From the NCBI GenBank assembly GCA_016928435.1, contig JAFGKT010000055.1, forward strand, positions 1 to 45,963: 45,963 nucleotides of DNA, written 5' to 3'. The notes below the pieces were generated by a model that was not told the origin of the DNA, made no database searches, and worked only from the letters and a program-made list of their open reading frames with translations. Each line of letters begins with the position of its first letter. The stretch's first letter is position 1. The stretch comes from Sedimentisphaerales bacterium. GTDB lineage: Bacteria > Planctomycetota > Phycisphaerae > Sedimentisphaerales > SM23-30. Positions 16,446 to 25,739 of this stretch are shown here, piece by piece. The position numbers and the translations under genes are program-made.

Positions 16446-18656
16446 ATGACTAGTCAACCGATGGCAAGAGCGGCTATGGCGCCACCAATGGCAAGACCGG
16501 CCCCACAATCCAGCACTTCCACACTTACCCCTAAAGATATTATGGGCATGCTGAAGCGACGGATGTGGTTGATAATTATCATTACCTTCGTCGCGATCAT
16601 CGCCGCCGGAGGATTGTGGTATTTCTGCTACAAAAACTATCCCAAATACACTTCAACCGGCATCATCAGTTGCAAAATGCCTGTGCATCAAGATGTCTTT
16701 ACTAGAAATCCTTTGATCCCGCAAGCCCAGATCATCGAACAGGAAACGCAAAATAAAGCCATTTTCCTACGCAGTGACTACTTCCTAGAGAAAATTCTCG
16801 AACGTACAGATGTGATGAATACCCGTTGGTACGCTTCGTTTGGAAGAGATAATGCCGAACGCTTAAATGCCTTGCGAGACAGCTTCGGGGCCGCTCCCCA
16901 ACGTAACAGTGAATATATTGTTGTTAGTATGTCAACGCATAATGCCGCCGAGTCGCGAACTATATTGAACGCGGCATTGACGGCTTTCGAACAGGAGATG
17001 GATCAACAGGCAAATGATCCCTTGGATAGCCGACTAGCGGCTTTGACTGAACGAAAACGTCAATTAGAATTGGATTTGAGAAATCAACGTACAAGACTTT
17101 CCAGCCTCGCCCAAAGTGCCGATGTCCCTGGATGGGAAAGGGGACAGAATGTCGTTACCCAAGAACTTAACGCCTTGCATCAAGAGCAACTGCGGTTGAA
17201 TTATCAGCTTCAGGAACTGCGCCTCGCCCAGGAATTACTCGCCGGCGAAATTAACAGCGGAGGAATCAGCAGCAATGTGCAGATGGCGGTGGAGCAAGAT
17301 CGCGAGGTGGCTGGATTCCGCAATCGAATAGCCGGCCTTTCAGAAGAAATGGACCGACTATTAAGTCGATTCGGAGAAGACCATCGTGAAGTCGAGGAGA
17401 TTCGAAGCCGCATAGAAAGCAATCAGCAAAGCCTCGAAGCACGCCAGGCTGAATTGATCGAGCAATATTCCGGTGCCGAACAGTTGGGATTGGAACAGCA
17501 AATTCGTACTGTCGCTTCCCAGTTGGCTAGGATCAACGAAGAATTCCGCCAAGTCTCAGCACGCCAAAGCAATTTGGATCAAAGACTTACCGAATATAAC
17601 CAAATACAAGATGAAGCCAGACAAATCCAAAATCGTCTTGCCGCGTTTGACGAACAGATCGCGTCAACCCAGACTTTGCTTGCCAGTCGCCGAGAAAGAG
17701 TATTCGCGGAGGTCGCCGCGCCCGCCAGCTTGCCGTTGGAAATGAGCTTCCCAAAATTGAGCATGTTTCTGCCAGGCGGATTTATCTTGGGTTTGCTTAT
17801 CTCCATTGGATTGGCGTTCCTGCTTGAGTTTATTGATGATTCCGTGAAAATGCCCCTCGATATACATCGGCATCTGAGAATCCCAAATCTGGGTATGGTG
17901 CCACTATATGAAGAGGAAGATATCGATGAAGTATGCCTCGCTAAAATAATCGAAGAACGTCCTAATTCCGTTATGAGCGAATTCTGTAGGCAACTAACAT
18001 CCAATGTCGCTTTTAGCGCGCCTGCGGATGAACTGAAAACTATGTTAGTTACCAGTTGCTCAGGTGATTGCGGCAAAACTACCGTTGCCCTTAACTTGGC
18101 TTTGGCATTGGCAGGAGATGGCGAACGCGTTTGCGTCGTTGATGCTAACTTCAGAAGACCTAGAATCAATACCCTCTCTCAAAAATCCTCCACGTCTGGC
18201 TTAAGTGATCTCCTCGTCGGACGTGCTCAGTTGGACGAAGTAATTTACCAAACCGAATACTCAGGCCTGGACTTCGTCGCCAGTGGGCCAATTCCGCCTA
18301 ACCCCGCTAATCTGCTCGGGGGCAAGACCATGCAAGCCTTTATCAAACAACTGCGCGATCGATATGATCGGATCATTATCGACGGCCCGCCGGCATTGGT
18401 CGTGAGTGACGCGCGTCTTATTGCCGGCAAAGTGGATGGAACTATTGTCGTCATTCGTGCAGGCACCACCGGCCGAGGAGTCGTCTTGCGACTGATTCGC
18501 GAACTGAGACAAAACAACGCTCGAGTCATGGGCGCAGTTCTAAACGCAGTTAAACCACGCCGGGGAGGATACCTACGCGAAACCTACGAAAACTACTACG
18601 ATTATGTCGGAGCCGGTAAATCCCAAAAAGCTCCCCCAGCAAAACCAAAAAACTAA
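16446..18656 (+). CDS. Polysaccharide chain-length determinant fused to bacterial tyrosine kinase (Wzz/BY-kinase)
   Basis: 736 residues from ATG 16446 (GAGGA at 16433); a GTG one codon earlier is possible. A Wzz-like N-terminal part has a transmembrane segment near residue 40-65 (MWLIIIITFVAIIAAGGLW), a long periplasmic coiled coil (about 200-420, many Glu/Gln/Arg) and a second transmembrane segment (LPGGFILGLLISIGLAFLLE). The cytoplasmic kinase follows: Walker A SGDCGKTT with K544, Walker A' VVDANF with D566, Walker B IIIDGPP with D646. The C-terminus carries a tyrosine cluster (GYLRETYENYYDY), the usual autophosphorylation site. The usual PGEGK form of the P-loop is changed to GDCGK, and DxDxR to DANFR. 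It should control polymer length and export together with the Wza-like protein. Confidence 0.92.
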   Translation: MTSQPMARAAMAPPMARPAPQSSTSTLTPKDIMGMLKRRMWLIIIITFVAIIAAGGLWYFCYKNYPKYTSTGIISCKMPVHQDVFTRNPLIPQAQIIEQETQNKAIFLRSDYFLEKILERTDVMNTRWYASFGRDNAERLNALRDSFGAAPQRNSEYIVVSMSTHNAAESRTILNAALTAFEQEMDQQANDPLDSRLAALTERKRQLELDLRNQRTRLSSLAQSADVPGWERGQNVVTQELNALHQEQLRLNYQLQELRLAQELLAGEINSGGISSNVQMAVEQDREVAGFRNRIAGLSEEMDRLLSRFGEDHREVEEIRSRIESNQQSLEARQAELIEQYSGAEQLGLEQQIRTVASQLARINEEFRQVSARQSNLDQRLTEYNQIQDEARQIQNRLAAFDEQIASTQTLLASRRERVFAEVAAPASLPLEMSFPKLSMFLPGGFILGLLISIGLAFLLEFIDDSVKMPLDIHRHLRIPNLGMVPLYEEEDIDEVCLAKIIEERPNSVMSEFCRQLTSNVAFSAPADELKTMLVTSCSGDCGKTTVALNLALALAGDGERVCVVDANFRRPRINTLSQKSSTSGLSDLLVGRAQLDEVIYQTEYSGLDFVASGPIPPNPANLLGGKTMQAFIKQLRDRYDRIIIDGPPALVVSDARLIAGKVDGTIVVIRAGTTGRGVVLRLIRELRQNNARVMGAVLNAVKPRRGGYLRETYENYYDYVGAGKSQKAPPAKPKN

Positions 18657-18692
18657 CTAAACGTTGTGTGGACAAACAAAACGAAAACCACC

Positions 18693-18728
18693 CTAGGCCA
18701 ACTGTGCGATCGGTTGGCCTAGTTTTTT
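18693..18728 (+). terminator. Strong intrinsic terminator after the BY-kinase gene
   Basis: CTAGGCCAAC (18693-18702) and GTTGGCCTAG (18713-18722) form a perfect 10-bp stem with a 10-nt loop, followed by six T (18723-18728). This is the clearest terminator in the window. It separates the flippase gene from the upstream cluster. Confidence 0.92.
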
Positions 18729-18755
18729 ACTACACAATAACTAATCAACCGTGTA

Positions 18756-20006
18756 ATGCCAAATGAACCTGCACAATCTGAACTAACTTCCTCCCTCCGT
18801 CTCAGCAACGTCTGCTGGGGCGCAGCCGCTTCACTATTCTATGGCCTGGGACGATTCTTGGTCTTGGTGATACTGGCCAAGTCGTTTGCCAGCGATACCG
18901 TCGGGCAGTTTGTCTTGGCTTGGGCGATAGTAACTCCACTTGCTTATCTGCTTAATATGGAGTTGAGAATCGTCTTGGCTGCCGACCCCGCCCGAGAAGT
19001 CCGCGTTGGCGATTGCCTGACCATTCGCTTCATAAGCAACGCCGTACTGGCAGCGGTGCTGTTGCTATGCTGCTGGTATATGCGCCATCATTGGACCACG
19101 CAAAAGTCTTTGGTATTGTTGTTCGTCGGCGCTGTACGCATTGTTGAAAGCTGGGGCGAAATCCTATTGGCTGTCCCCCAACGCCATGAACGCATGAGGT
19201 CGGTAGCGATCTCGCAAACGCTCAAGCTCACCGCTCTGCTGTTATGGTTGGCCATTGCGATCAGCCAACACTGGTCAATCGCAGTTATACTCCTTGGTTG
19301 GTTCGTCGCCACTGCCCTGGTAGTGATAAGTTACGATTACCAACGCGCCCGCCAATTGGAGCCTGTACGCCTTCGTTTCAAAGGCATCGACTATTCACGA
19401 TTGTTGCGCGCCGGCATAAGCCTTGGTGTTTTTATGACCCTCGTACACGCTAACGATAAGGTCGGTCAATACTTCGCCGCTCTGCGTTTGGGCGACACCG
19501 CCGTTGCCTATCTTGGAACCATCACCGCGGTAGCAGCCGGTGTCATACTAATCCAAGCGGGAGTCAATCAGGCCTTGTTGCCTCGCTTGGCACGCTATTT
19601 CAATACCGATCGATCCGCCTTTTGGCGCCTGTTGCTCAAAATGCTGCTGATCTCCTCCTTGGTCGCGGCCATGGCGGTGCTGCTCGTAGCATGGCAGGGT
19701 AGCTTCATCCTGCGACTGCTCTTCCGTGCCGAGTACGCTGCCCAGCATAACATCTTTACCCTCGCCATCCTCTCCACCGCTGTTCTGCTTATGGCTATGA
19801 TATTGGGCGATGCCCTAGTCGCAGCCCAGCATTTCGCTTCACGTATGGTGGCTGTCGCTATGGGACTCGCTGTCAATGTAACACTTTGTTGGTGGCTGGT
19901 TCGACCCGAACATGGCTTGGCCCCCGCGGTATGGTCTGCGATCGCCGCTGCCGCAACCACCGCCTTGGCCTGCGTCGTCTTCCTGCTCGCAACGCGCAAA
20001 ACCTAA
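18756..20006 (+). CDS. Wzx-like polysaccharide flippase (MOP/PST exporter superfamily)
   Basis: 416 residues, ATG 18756, with no good Shine-Dalgarno sequence. It is highly hydrophobic throughout with about 12 predicted membrane segments and Arg-rich cytoplasmic loops. The start LSNVCWGAAASLFYGLGRFLVLVILAK resembles the first helix pair of O-antigen/teichoic-type exporters, in which an Asn or Ser-rich helix is followed by a Gly-rich one. It should flip lipid-linked oligosaccharide across the inner membrane. It lies 27 bp after a strong terminator, so it is either transcribed from a promoter hidden in that short gap or depends on read-through. It is the last envelope-polysaccharide gene; no polymerase or glycosyltransferase follows. 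Confidence 0.82.
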   Translation: MPNEPAQSELTSSLRLSNVCWGAAASLFYGLGRFLVLVILAKSFASDTVGQFVLAWAIVTPLAYLLNMELRIVLAADPAREVRVGDCLTIRFISNAVLAAVLLLCCWYMRHHWTTQKSLVLLFVGAVRIVESWGEILLAVPQRHERMRSVAISQTLKLTALLLWLAIAISQHWSIAVILLGWFVATALVVISYDYQRARQLEPVRLRFKGIDYSRLLRAGISLGVFMTLVHANDKVGQYFAALRLGDTAVAYLGTITAVAAGVILIQAGVNQALLPRLARYFNTDRSAFWRLLLKMLLISSLVAAMAVLLVAWQGSFILRLLFRAEYAAQHNIFTLAILSTAVLLMAMILGDALVAAQHFASRMVAVAMGLAVNVTLCWWLVRPEHGLAPAVWSAIAAAATTALACVVFLLATRKT

Positions 20007-20053
20007 GCATATTTAATACAAAAAAGAGTATCAGATAAGAAGAAGTGGGGGGC

Positions 20054-20299
20054 TTAACCGCAAACGTCCAAATTCTGTCCCAGCCCCGATGCCAGTGCCC
20101 CCAGCGTCAAGGTAGGTTTCTCGGTATTCGCCGCTTTGGCAATCTGCGCCGCCGAATCCAATAGCGATATCGCCGCTTCACCTTGTACTTTGGCAATATC
20201 CATCGCCTTCGCAGCGACCTTGGTATTGATCTGCTGGTACAATGCCGCGTTAGCCAATTGGCTCTGAACCAGCGAGTTGGTCACATTACTCATATCCAT
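20054..20299 (-). CDS. YjfB-like small protein (putative motility family)
   Basis: 81 residues, ATG 20299 after AAGGCG; an internal ATG two codons later is also possible. The sequence SLVQSQLANAALYQQINTKV followed by KAMDIAKVQGEAAISLLDSA matches the pattern of the YjfB family (PF14070): a short helical protein with a KAMD...QG...L core. Such genes are scattered in flagellated bacteria with no proven role. No flagellar gene is nearby. It is convergent with the flippase gene (47 bp between stops) and is followed upstream by the MFS gene on the same strand. Cytoplasmic, no membrane segment. Confidence 0.72.
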   Translation of the reverse strand: MDMSNVTNSLVQSQLANAALYQQINTKVAAKAMDIAKVQGEAAISLLDSAAQIAKAANTEKPTLTLGALASGLGQNLDVCG

Positions 20300-20492
20300 A
20301 ATATCGCCTTATAAACGCACTTGTCTCCATCATCGGCAAAATCGCCCCCAGACTTTATAAAAGACACCACCAAGACACGAAAATAACGCGGTATCAGGCC
20401 TGAGAACGCCCTTTTCCATAACTTTTCAAATAAACGTAATTCCCGCCGCCGACCGCCCGACTCTTCCCAACATCGATCCCACACCCGCGATC

Positions 20493-22031
20493 CTATTCTC
20501 CCGGCAGCCCCGTCGAATCGCTGTCATCCGAAATAACTTCCTTACGAACGGGAGTATTACGAAAAAACCACCGAACTTCCTTCAATTTCGCGAACGGAAA
20601 ACCAACCATCTGCTTAATCCCGTCAACCGAAGACAACGTGCGCACTTGGCTGCGAACCTCAGTGAAAAGCTCCTGCATCACAATCTTCTCTTCTACTTCG
20701 CCTTGCTCTCTGACCATCGCCAAACGATGCAAAGCGTAAAGACCTATCACAAATGCGAAAACGAAAAAGAAGTCCCACTGTTGCAGATTCAATGTCGGAA
20801 ACGATACTTCCCCTGATGGACTCGTATATTTAATTGTCCAGTCCAGTTCTCTGCCCGCAAAAAAATCCACAAACTTCCCGCCCAATATCGGAGCAAGTCC
20901 AGCCGCGATTGAATTTACCACGGTGTTCGCCGCCAGATATGCTGTAGCTTTACCCCTGGGCGCCAGTTTCAGACTAATGTTACCAGCCGCCAGAGACACC
21001 CCCGCCGAAGCCAAACCCATCACCACATGAATCGCGATCAACAGCGGTATTGTCAGAAAATATCTTTCGGGCATCGTAGTGAACACCCAAGCCAATATTG
21101 ACAGAATAAACAAAGGTCCGCATATCGCCAACACCGATTTGTTGCTGAACAGATCCGTGTATTTGCCCCAGACTTTCAAAAATAGAAAGTTCACAATCTG
21201 GCTTACAATCGAAAGCCCAATAATAAACGACATACTCAAACCCAGCCGCTGAAGCATGTAAACCATGAAAAACGGCGCCGCTAGGTTCACCGCGAAGTTC
21301 CACGAACACATGAAAGCTATCAGCTTGCGAAAATTGCCGTCTCTAAAAGGTTGTGCCAGCAACTTCAGTATTTTGTCGCTGGCCTGCGCCGGCGGCATCC
21401 GTACCTCGGCGGTCTTGCCCAAGAAAAAAAGACCCACTATCCCCGCCGTCAAACCAACAATAAACAAAATCGAATACCCCAGAAGTTCATGGCTGGGCAA
21501 AAATTTCTTCCATAAGTCCAAGTAAACCGCCGCCAAAATGCTAAGCAAAATCCCCGCCCCGACAGCAATCTGCATCCGCTTCGAAAAAAAGCCTCCCATT
21601 ATCTTCTCGGGAACCAAATCCCGCATCCATGAGTTCCAACTGCAACCCGCTATCGCACCAAAAGCGGAAATCACCACCAGCAAGACCAGCAAAACCCCAA
21701 TCGCGATTTTCGCCGGAACAAAAAATGGAATCAGCGCGATCACCAGCCAACAAACCCGGCTGACACCCGCCGCAAGCACCGTTATCAGCCGCCGATTGCG
21801 TATCTTTTCCACTATGACTATGCTAGGCAACTGCAGTAATTGTGACAACGGACCGATCGCCGCCAGCAAGCCGATCACAAAATTCGATGCCCCCAACTTG
21901 ATCGCGAAAGCCACCAAAAACGCTCCCCCGGTCAATGTCGCCATCGATTGTGCCGCTACCCCATCCCGTATGACGTTCTTCAACGCCGCTTGAAGCTGAC
22001 TTTCACTGAGCGTCTCTTCTGTCTTGAACAT
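20493..22031 (-). CDS. Major facilitator superfamily transporter
   Basis: 512 residues, ATG 22031 with AGAGG upstream. It has about 12 hydrophobic helices: MATLTGGAFLVAFAIKLGAS and GLLAAIGPLSQLLQLPSIVIVE open the N-terminal bundle, and the second bundle starts around LIAFMCSWNFAVNLAAPFFM. The loop after helix 2 (VEKIRNRRLI) is a variant of the MFS signature G-x-x-x-D-R-x-G-R. A long interhelical insert near residues 370-400 (DFFAGRELDWTIKYTSPSGE) is probably extracytoplasmic. The substrate is unknown; this MFS type is common and unassigned in Planctomycetota. It shares strand orientation with the methionine and thiamine genes upstream but there is no specific link. Confidence 0.83.
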   Translation of the reverse strand: MFKTEETLSESQLQAALKNVIRDGVAAQSMATLTGGAFLVAFAIKLGASNFVIGLLAAIGPLSQLLQLPSIVIVEKIRNRRLITVLAAGVSRVCWLVIALIPFFVPAKIAIGVLLVLLVVISAFGAIAGCSWNSWMRDLVPEKIMGGFFSKRMQIAVGAGILLSILAAVYLDLWKKFLPSHELLGYSILFIVGLTAGIVGLFFLGKTAEVRMPPAQASDKILKLLAQPFRDGNFRKLIAFMCSWNFAVNLAAPFFMVYMLQRLGLSMSFIIGLSIVSQIVNFLFLKVWGKYTDLFSNKSVLAICGPLFILSILAWVFTTMPERYFLTIPLLIAIHVVMGLASAGVSLAAGNISLKLAPRGKATAYLAANTVVNSIAAGLAPILGGKFVDFFAGRELDWTIKYTSPSGEVSFPTLNLQQWDFFFVFAFVIGLYALHRLAMVREQGEVEEKIVMQELFTEVRSQVRTLSSVDGIKQMVGFPFAKLKEVRWFFRNTPVRKEVISDDSDSTGLPGE

Positions 22032-22080
22032 GATTCCGCAACCTCTTCACAAATGTGCGTTCATAATGAGTCATCTGGCT

Positions 22081-23958
22081 CTAGATTTCACTCACATCGA
22101 TCTTCCCCAAAACCGCCAGCGCTATCTTAACATTCCCAAACGGCGCACTCACCGCGAACCCCGCAACGTAAGGCCTTATCGTCTCCATCATCTCTTGCGC
22201 AATCCGTACCCCCAGCACACGCCCTTCCTCGCGCGTCTTCGCTTCACTCATACGCTCTAGCAAAGCACCCGGCACCACAACCCCCGGCACTTCGTTCGCC
22301 ATAAACTCCGCGTTCTTATAACTCGTGAAAGGCCAAATCCCCGCCACAAACGGTATCGCGTGCGATTTCGTCGCTTCCATAAAATCCAATAGCATCTGCG
22401 GATCAAACACCGGCTGCGTAATCGCGTATTCCGCCCCAGCCTCAACCTTTTGCTTGAACCGCGTTATCTCACGTGCCATGTCCGACGCTACCGGATTCGC
22501 ACCCACCGCGATTGTTAAACCCAAAGGCGGCTCAAAACTATTGTCCGCGATATCCAACCCTCGATTCAGTTTATCCACCACCTTTGTTAGTCCAATCGCG
22601 TCTAAATCAAAAACCGCCGTCGCGTCCGGAAACTCCCCTAATTTTGGCGGATCACCAGTTATTATCAGCACATTGCGAAGACCAATCGCGTAAGCCCCCA
22701 GCATGTCCGACTGCATACCAATAATATTGCGGTCCCTGCAGCAAACATGCAAAATCGTTTCGATATCCGCTGATTGCTCGATCTTGATCGCCGTCACCAT
22801 CGGCGACAAGCGCGAACTTGCCCGAGGCCCATCCGGTATGTTAATCGCGTCAACACCATGCTCTGCGCATAACTTCGCTTTTTCAACAATCGCGCCCAAG
22901 TCATAACCGCGAGGCGGAGTTACCTCGATCGTAGTAATCATCTCACCCGCCGCCAGCTTAGCGCCAATCCGCGACCGCTTTCCCAACGCTATCGGCTCCA
23001 CACCTTCCGCCTCAGCCCCCACGATCACTTCCTTTATCGCCGGCCCAGTCACTTTCTTTGCCGCAATTCCCGCCTTGTCCAAAGCTCGAACCGCTTTGAC
23101 GATCTCCGCGATGTGTTCCGGCGTCGTTCCGCAGCACCCACCGATAATCTGCGCCCCCTTTTCAAAAAATCGCTTCGCGTACTCAGCCATATATTCAGGC
23201 GTGGACATATACAGCTTCCGACCGTCAATCTCACGAGGCAAGCCGGCGTTCGGCAAAACCGCGATCGGCTTGTTCGTCAATCCCCGACCTCGCTCCAATG
23301 CGCTCAACATAGCCGATGGACCAATCGAACAGTTGAACCCTACCGCCGTAACCTCATCCATCTGCGAAAGCGCGCCAAACGCCGCCGCGATGTCCTGTCC
23401 ATAAGGCGTCTCATCGTGTTGGTTAACCGTTATCAACGCCACGATAGGCAACCCTTCCCCCGCCTCGTGCGCCGCTTTCACCGCTATCGTTAACTCCTCC
23501 GCATTGAGAAAAGTCTCCAACATGAAAAAGTCCACCCCCGCTGCCGCTAACGCTCGCGCCTGACCCTTAAATACCTCAAACGCAGCCTCAGCCGCGAAAT
23601 TCCCATAGGGCGCAATCTCATTACCCAAAGGTCCAATTGCCCCCGCGATCAAAGTTTCATCGCCCGCCGCTTCCTGCGCCAACTTAACCGCCGCGGTATT
23701 AATCTGCTCCAATTTATCCGCCAACCCAAACTTAGCCAGCTTCACTTCGTTTGCGCCGAACGTATTCGTCTCAATAAAATCCACCCCTGCCGCCACATAG
23801 TCCGCGTGAATCCCCTTCACTAACTTCGGTTGCGTTAAATTCAATTCGTCAAAACACGCGTTCAAAAACACCCCCCGCTGATAAAGCATCGTACCCATCG
23901 CACCGTCCCCCAGCACCACCTGCCGCGCCAATTTATCCGTCAACGTTTCTTTTGCCAT
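22081..23958 (-). CDS. Bifunctional homocysteine S-methyltransferase / 5,10-methylenetetrahydrofolate reductase
   Basis: 625 residues from ATG 23958 (MAKETLTDKLARQV); an ATG eight codons upstream (23982) is an alternative. The N-terminal half is a homocysteine methyltransferase barrel: VVLGDGAMGTMLYQRG, VDFIETNTFGAN, then the zinc ligands Cys in VGFNCSIGPS and the Cys pair in IIGGCCGTTPEH. The C-terminal half (from about residue 345) is an MTHFR-type flavoprotein barrel: IEVTPPRGYD, ILHVCCRDRN, LIITGDPPKLGEF and the late QPVFDPQMLLDFME. This fusion, known from YitJ-type proteins, generates methyl-THF and methylates homocysteine in one-carbon and methionine metabolism. No SAM riboswitch was recognised in the 220 bp upstream. 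G-ending codons mirror the C-rich + strand. Confidence 0.93.
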   Translation of the reverse strand: MAKETLTDKLARQVVLGDGAMGTMLYQRGVFLNACFDELNLTQPKLVKGIHADYVAAGVDFIETNTFGANEVKLAKFGLADKLEQINTAAVKLAQEAAGDETLIAGAIGPLGNEIAPYGNFAAEAAFEVFKGQARALAAAGVDFFMLETFLNAEELTIAVKAAHEAGEGLPIVALITVNQHDETPYGQDIAAAFGALSQMDEVTAVGFNCSIGPSAMLSALERGRGLTNKPIAVLPNAGLPREIDGRKLYMSTPEYMAEYAKRFFEKGAQIIGGCCGTTPEHIAEIVKAVRALDKAGIAAKKVTGPAIKEVIVGAEAEGVEPIALGKRSRIGAKLAAGEMITTIEVTPPRGYDLGAIVEKAKLCAEHGVDAINIPDGPRASSRLSPMVTAIKIEQSADIETILHVCCRDRNIIGMQSDMLGAYAIGLRNVLIITGDPPKLGEFPDATAVFDLDAIGLTKVVDKLNRGLDIADNSFEPPLGLTIAVGANPVASDMAREITRFKQKVEAGAEYAITQPVFDPQMLLDFMEATKSHAIPFVAGIWPFTSYKNAEFMANEVPGVVVPGALLERMSEAKTREEGRVLGVRIAQEMMETIRPYVAGFAVSAPFGNVKIALAVLGKIDVSEI

Positions 23959-24112
23959 GCTGCACCCGTATTTTTCATTCAACCCCCAAAGCTCAACCTA
24001 ATAACTGCTCTATCGCCGCTTGGAAATCAACCCCCAGAGTGTAGCCCCATCAACTACCCCGGTCAAGAACCAACTGTGACCCCAATCACATACCTATCAA
24101 GACTCCGTCCCT

Positions 24113-24139
24113 GTTAGCCCCCAGGTTCATCCTGGGGGT
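24113..24139. repeat. Hairpin repeat C, short form, copy 2
   Basis: GTTAGCCCCCAGG, then TTCAT, then CCTGGGGGT. The same 27-nt unit is repeated at 40593-40619 and shares its TTAGCCCC head and GGGGGT end with the long form at 6011. It lies between the thiC stop and the methyltransferase/MTHFR start, so it could also act as a structure in that intergenic transcript. Confidence 0.75.
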
Positions 24140-24178
24140 TCGAACTCATCGTTTATCCCCATTGCCCCCTTTCCCCGC

Positions 24179-25471
24179 CTACTTCTTCGCCGTCTTCCGC
24201 TCTTCTCGCAGCCCCTTCGATATTCGTACCGAGCACCATTGTTTCCCGCACATTGTGCAATGGTCCGTGTCAGGCAATTGTTTCGCGTCATGCCGCGCCC
24301 GCGCGGTCTCTGAGTCCATCGCTAACTCCAAATGCTTGCGCCAGTCCAAATCCGCTCGCGCTTTGCTTATCTCGTCGTCCCAGTCGCGCGCATTCGGTAT
24401 CCCCAGCGCCACATCCGCCGCGTGCGCCGCGATCCGGTACGCTATCACTCCTTGCCTTACATCGTCCTCGTCGGGCAATCCCAGATGTTCGCTTGGTGTT
24501 ACATAGCACAAAAACGCCGCCCCGTGTACCGCTGCCGCCGTCGCGCCAATTGCGCTGGTTATGTGATCGTAACCCGGCGCCACATCTGTAACCAAGGGCC
24601 CCAAAACATAAAACGGCGCACCTTGGCAAATCTCCTGTTGAATCTTCATGTTGTACTCGATCTGATCGAACGGCACATGACCAGGCCCTTCAACCATAAC
24701 CTGGCAACCATGTTCCCATGCCCGCTGCGTCAGTTCACCCAATGTCCGCAATTCCGCGATCTGCGCTTCGTCTGTCGCGTCCGCCAAACAGCCAGGCCGT
24801 AAACCGTCACCCAGCGAAAAGCAAACATCGTTTTCCCGCATAATCGCGCACAAGTCATCGAACAACTCATAGAACGGATTCTGTTTCCCGTGATGCTCCA
24901 TCCATGTCGCGATCAGCGAACCGCCCCGGCTAACAATCCCCGCGATCCGCTTGTCCGTCAAAGGCACATGCTCTTTCAGTAACCCCGCGTGTATCGTAAA
25001 AAAGTCCACACCCTGCGCCGCCTGCTTTTGGCAAGTCTCGATAATATCATCATACGTCAATTCTTCGATGGGCCGATCGATTATCATCTCATACAAAGGC
25101 ACCGTCCCAAACGGAACCGGACAATTCGCGATCAAATTCAGTCGGCATCTATCAACATCCCCGCCCGTCGATAAATCCATCACCGAATGAACCCCGTACT
25201 TCAACGCCACATTCAATTTCGCCAACTCGTCTTCGTCCGAACTAGCCAAAGGCGACGCACCAATGTTCGCGTTGATCTTTGTCGATATCTTCCGCCCAAT
25301 CCCAACCGGCCGTAATGTACCCGCCAAGTGAACTTTGTTCGCCGGTATCACCAAACGACCCTCAGCCACCTCAACGCGGATAACTTCCGCGTCCATATAT
25401 TCTTGCTGTCCAACCCAACGCATCGCGTCCGTCGTCACCCCTCTACGGGCCTGTTCCAGTTGTGTAGTCAT
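24179..25471 (-). CDS. thiC: Phosphomethylpyrimidine synthase ThiC
   Basis: 430 residues from ATG 25471; a TTG four codons upstream is rejected. ThiC converts aminoimidazole ribotide into hydroxymethylpyrimidine phosphate in thiamine synthesis, using a SAM-dependent radical reaction. Recognisable segments include [53 protein letters not shown] and [20 protein letters not shown]. The C-terminal iron-sulfur motif is C405-x2-C408-x4-C413 (CTMCGKQWC), followed by a short basic tail. The length fits the short form of ThiC seen in anaerobes, archaea and Planctomycetota, not the 600-residue enterobacterial form. It is transcribed from a consensus promoter at 25534-25562, which leaves only about 55 nt of leader and no TPP riboswitch. 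Confidence 0.97.
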   Translation of the reverse strand: MTTQLEQARRGVTTDAMRWVGQQEYMDAEVIRVEVAEGRLVIPANKVHLAGTLRPVGIGRKISTKINANIGASPLASSDEDELAKLNVALKYGVHSVMDLSTGGDVDRCRLNLIANCPVPFGTVPLYEMIIDRPIEELTYDDIIETCQKQAAQGVDFFTIHAGLLKEHVPLTDKRIAGIVSRGGSLIATWMEHHGKQNPFYELFDDLCAIMRENDVCFSLGDGLRPGCLADATDEAQIAELRTLGELTQRAWEHGCQVMVEGPGHVPFDQIEYNMKIQQEICQGAPFYVLGPLVTDVAPGYDHITSAIGATAAAVHGAAFLCYVTPSEHLGLPDEDDVRQGVIAYRIAAHAADVALGIPNARDWDDEISKARADLDWRKHLELAMDSETARARHDAKQLPDTDHCTMCGKQWCSVRISKGLREERKTAKK

Positions 25472-25533
25472 TGTGGGTTCCAAATAACTGTAGTTAAATA
25501 AACGATTTATGTCAGTATAAGGCCAAACTACTT

Positions 25534-25562
25534 ATTATAGCCCACCCCCAACCCCCTGTCAA
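25534..25562 (-). promoter_or_regulatory. Consensus sigma-70-type promoter of thiC
   Basis: On the minus strand TTGACA (25562-25557), 17 bp, TATAAT (25539-25534): both hexamers match consensus exactly. The predicted start is near 25527, about 55 nt before the thiC ATG. Confidence 0.85.
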
Positions 25563-25640
25563 TCTTCCCCAAAATCCCCACCAACGGATGCCGCTCAAAC
25601 CAACCACCTATAATCAGTTAATCAACCTACATCTCCCTAT

Positions 25641-25661
25641 GTAGGGCGGGCCATGCCCGCC
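25641..25661. repeat. GTAGGGCGGGC hairpin repeat
   Basis: GGCGGGC (25645-25651) and GCCCGCC (25655-25661) form a perfect 7-bp stem around CAT. It is headed by GTAGGG like the repeat D copies at 32953 and 40665. It is followed by a degenerate TTAGCCCC element (from 25664) and by a TTACCCACGCG end near 25717. Confidence 0.6.
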
Positions 25662-25739
25662 AATTAGCCCCGCACGTCACATCCCGAGGGTCCAAACTCA
25701 TCATGCCCGATCATTACCCACGCGATCCATGATCAAATT

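Noticed and set aside
20290..20484. 64-codon minus-strand ORF overlapping the start of the YjfB-like gene
   Set aside because: It overlaps the YjfB start, has basic low-information composition and no ribosome binding site.
24113..24150. GGTTCGAACTC resembling a tRNA T-arm
   Set aside because: No acceptor, D or anticodon stems can be built around it; it belongs to the hairpin repeat and its flank.
25484..25739. TPP riboswitch upstream of thiC
   Set aside because: None of the conserved THI-box elements is present and the promoter leaves too short a leader.
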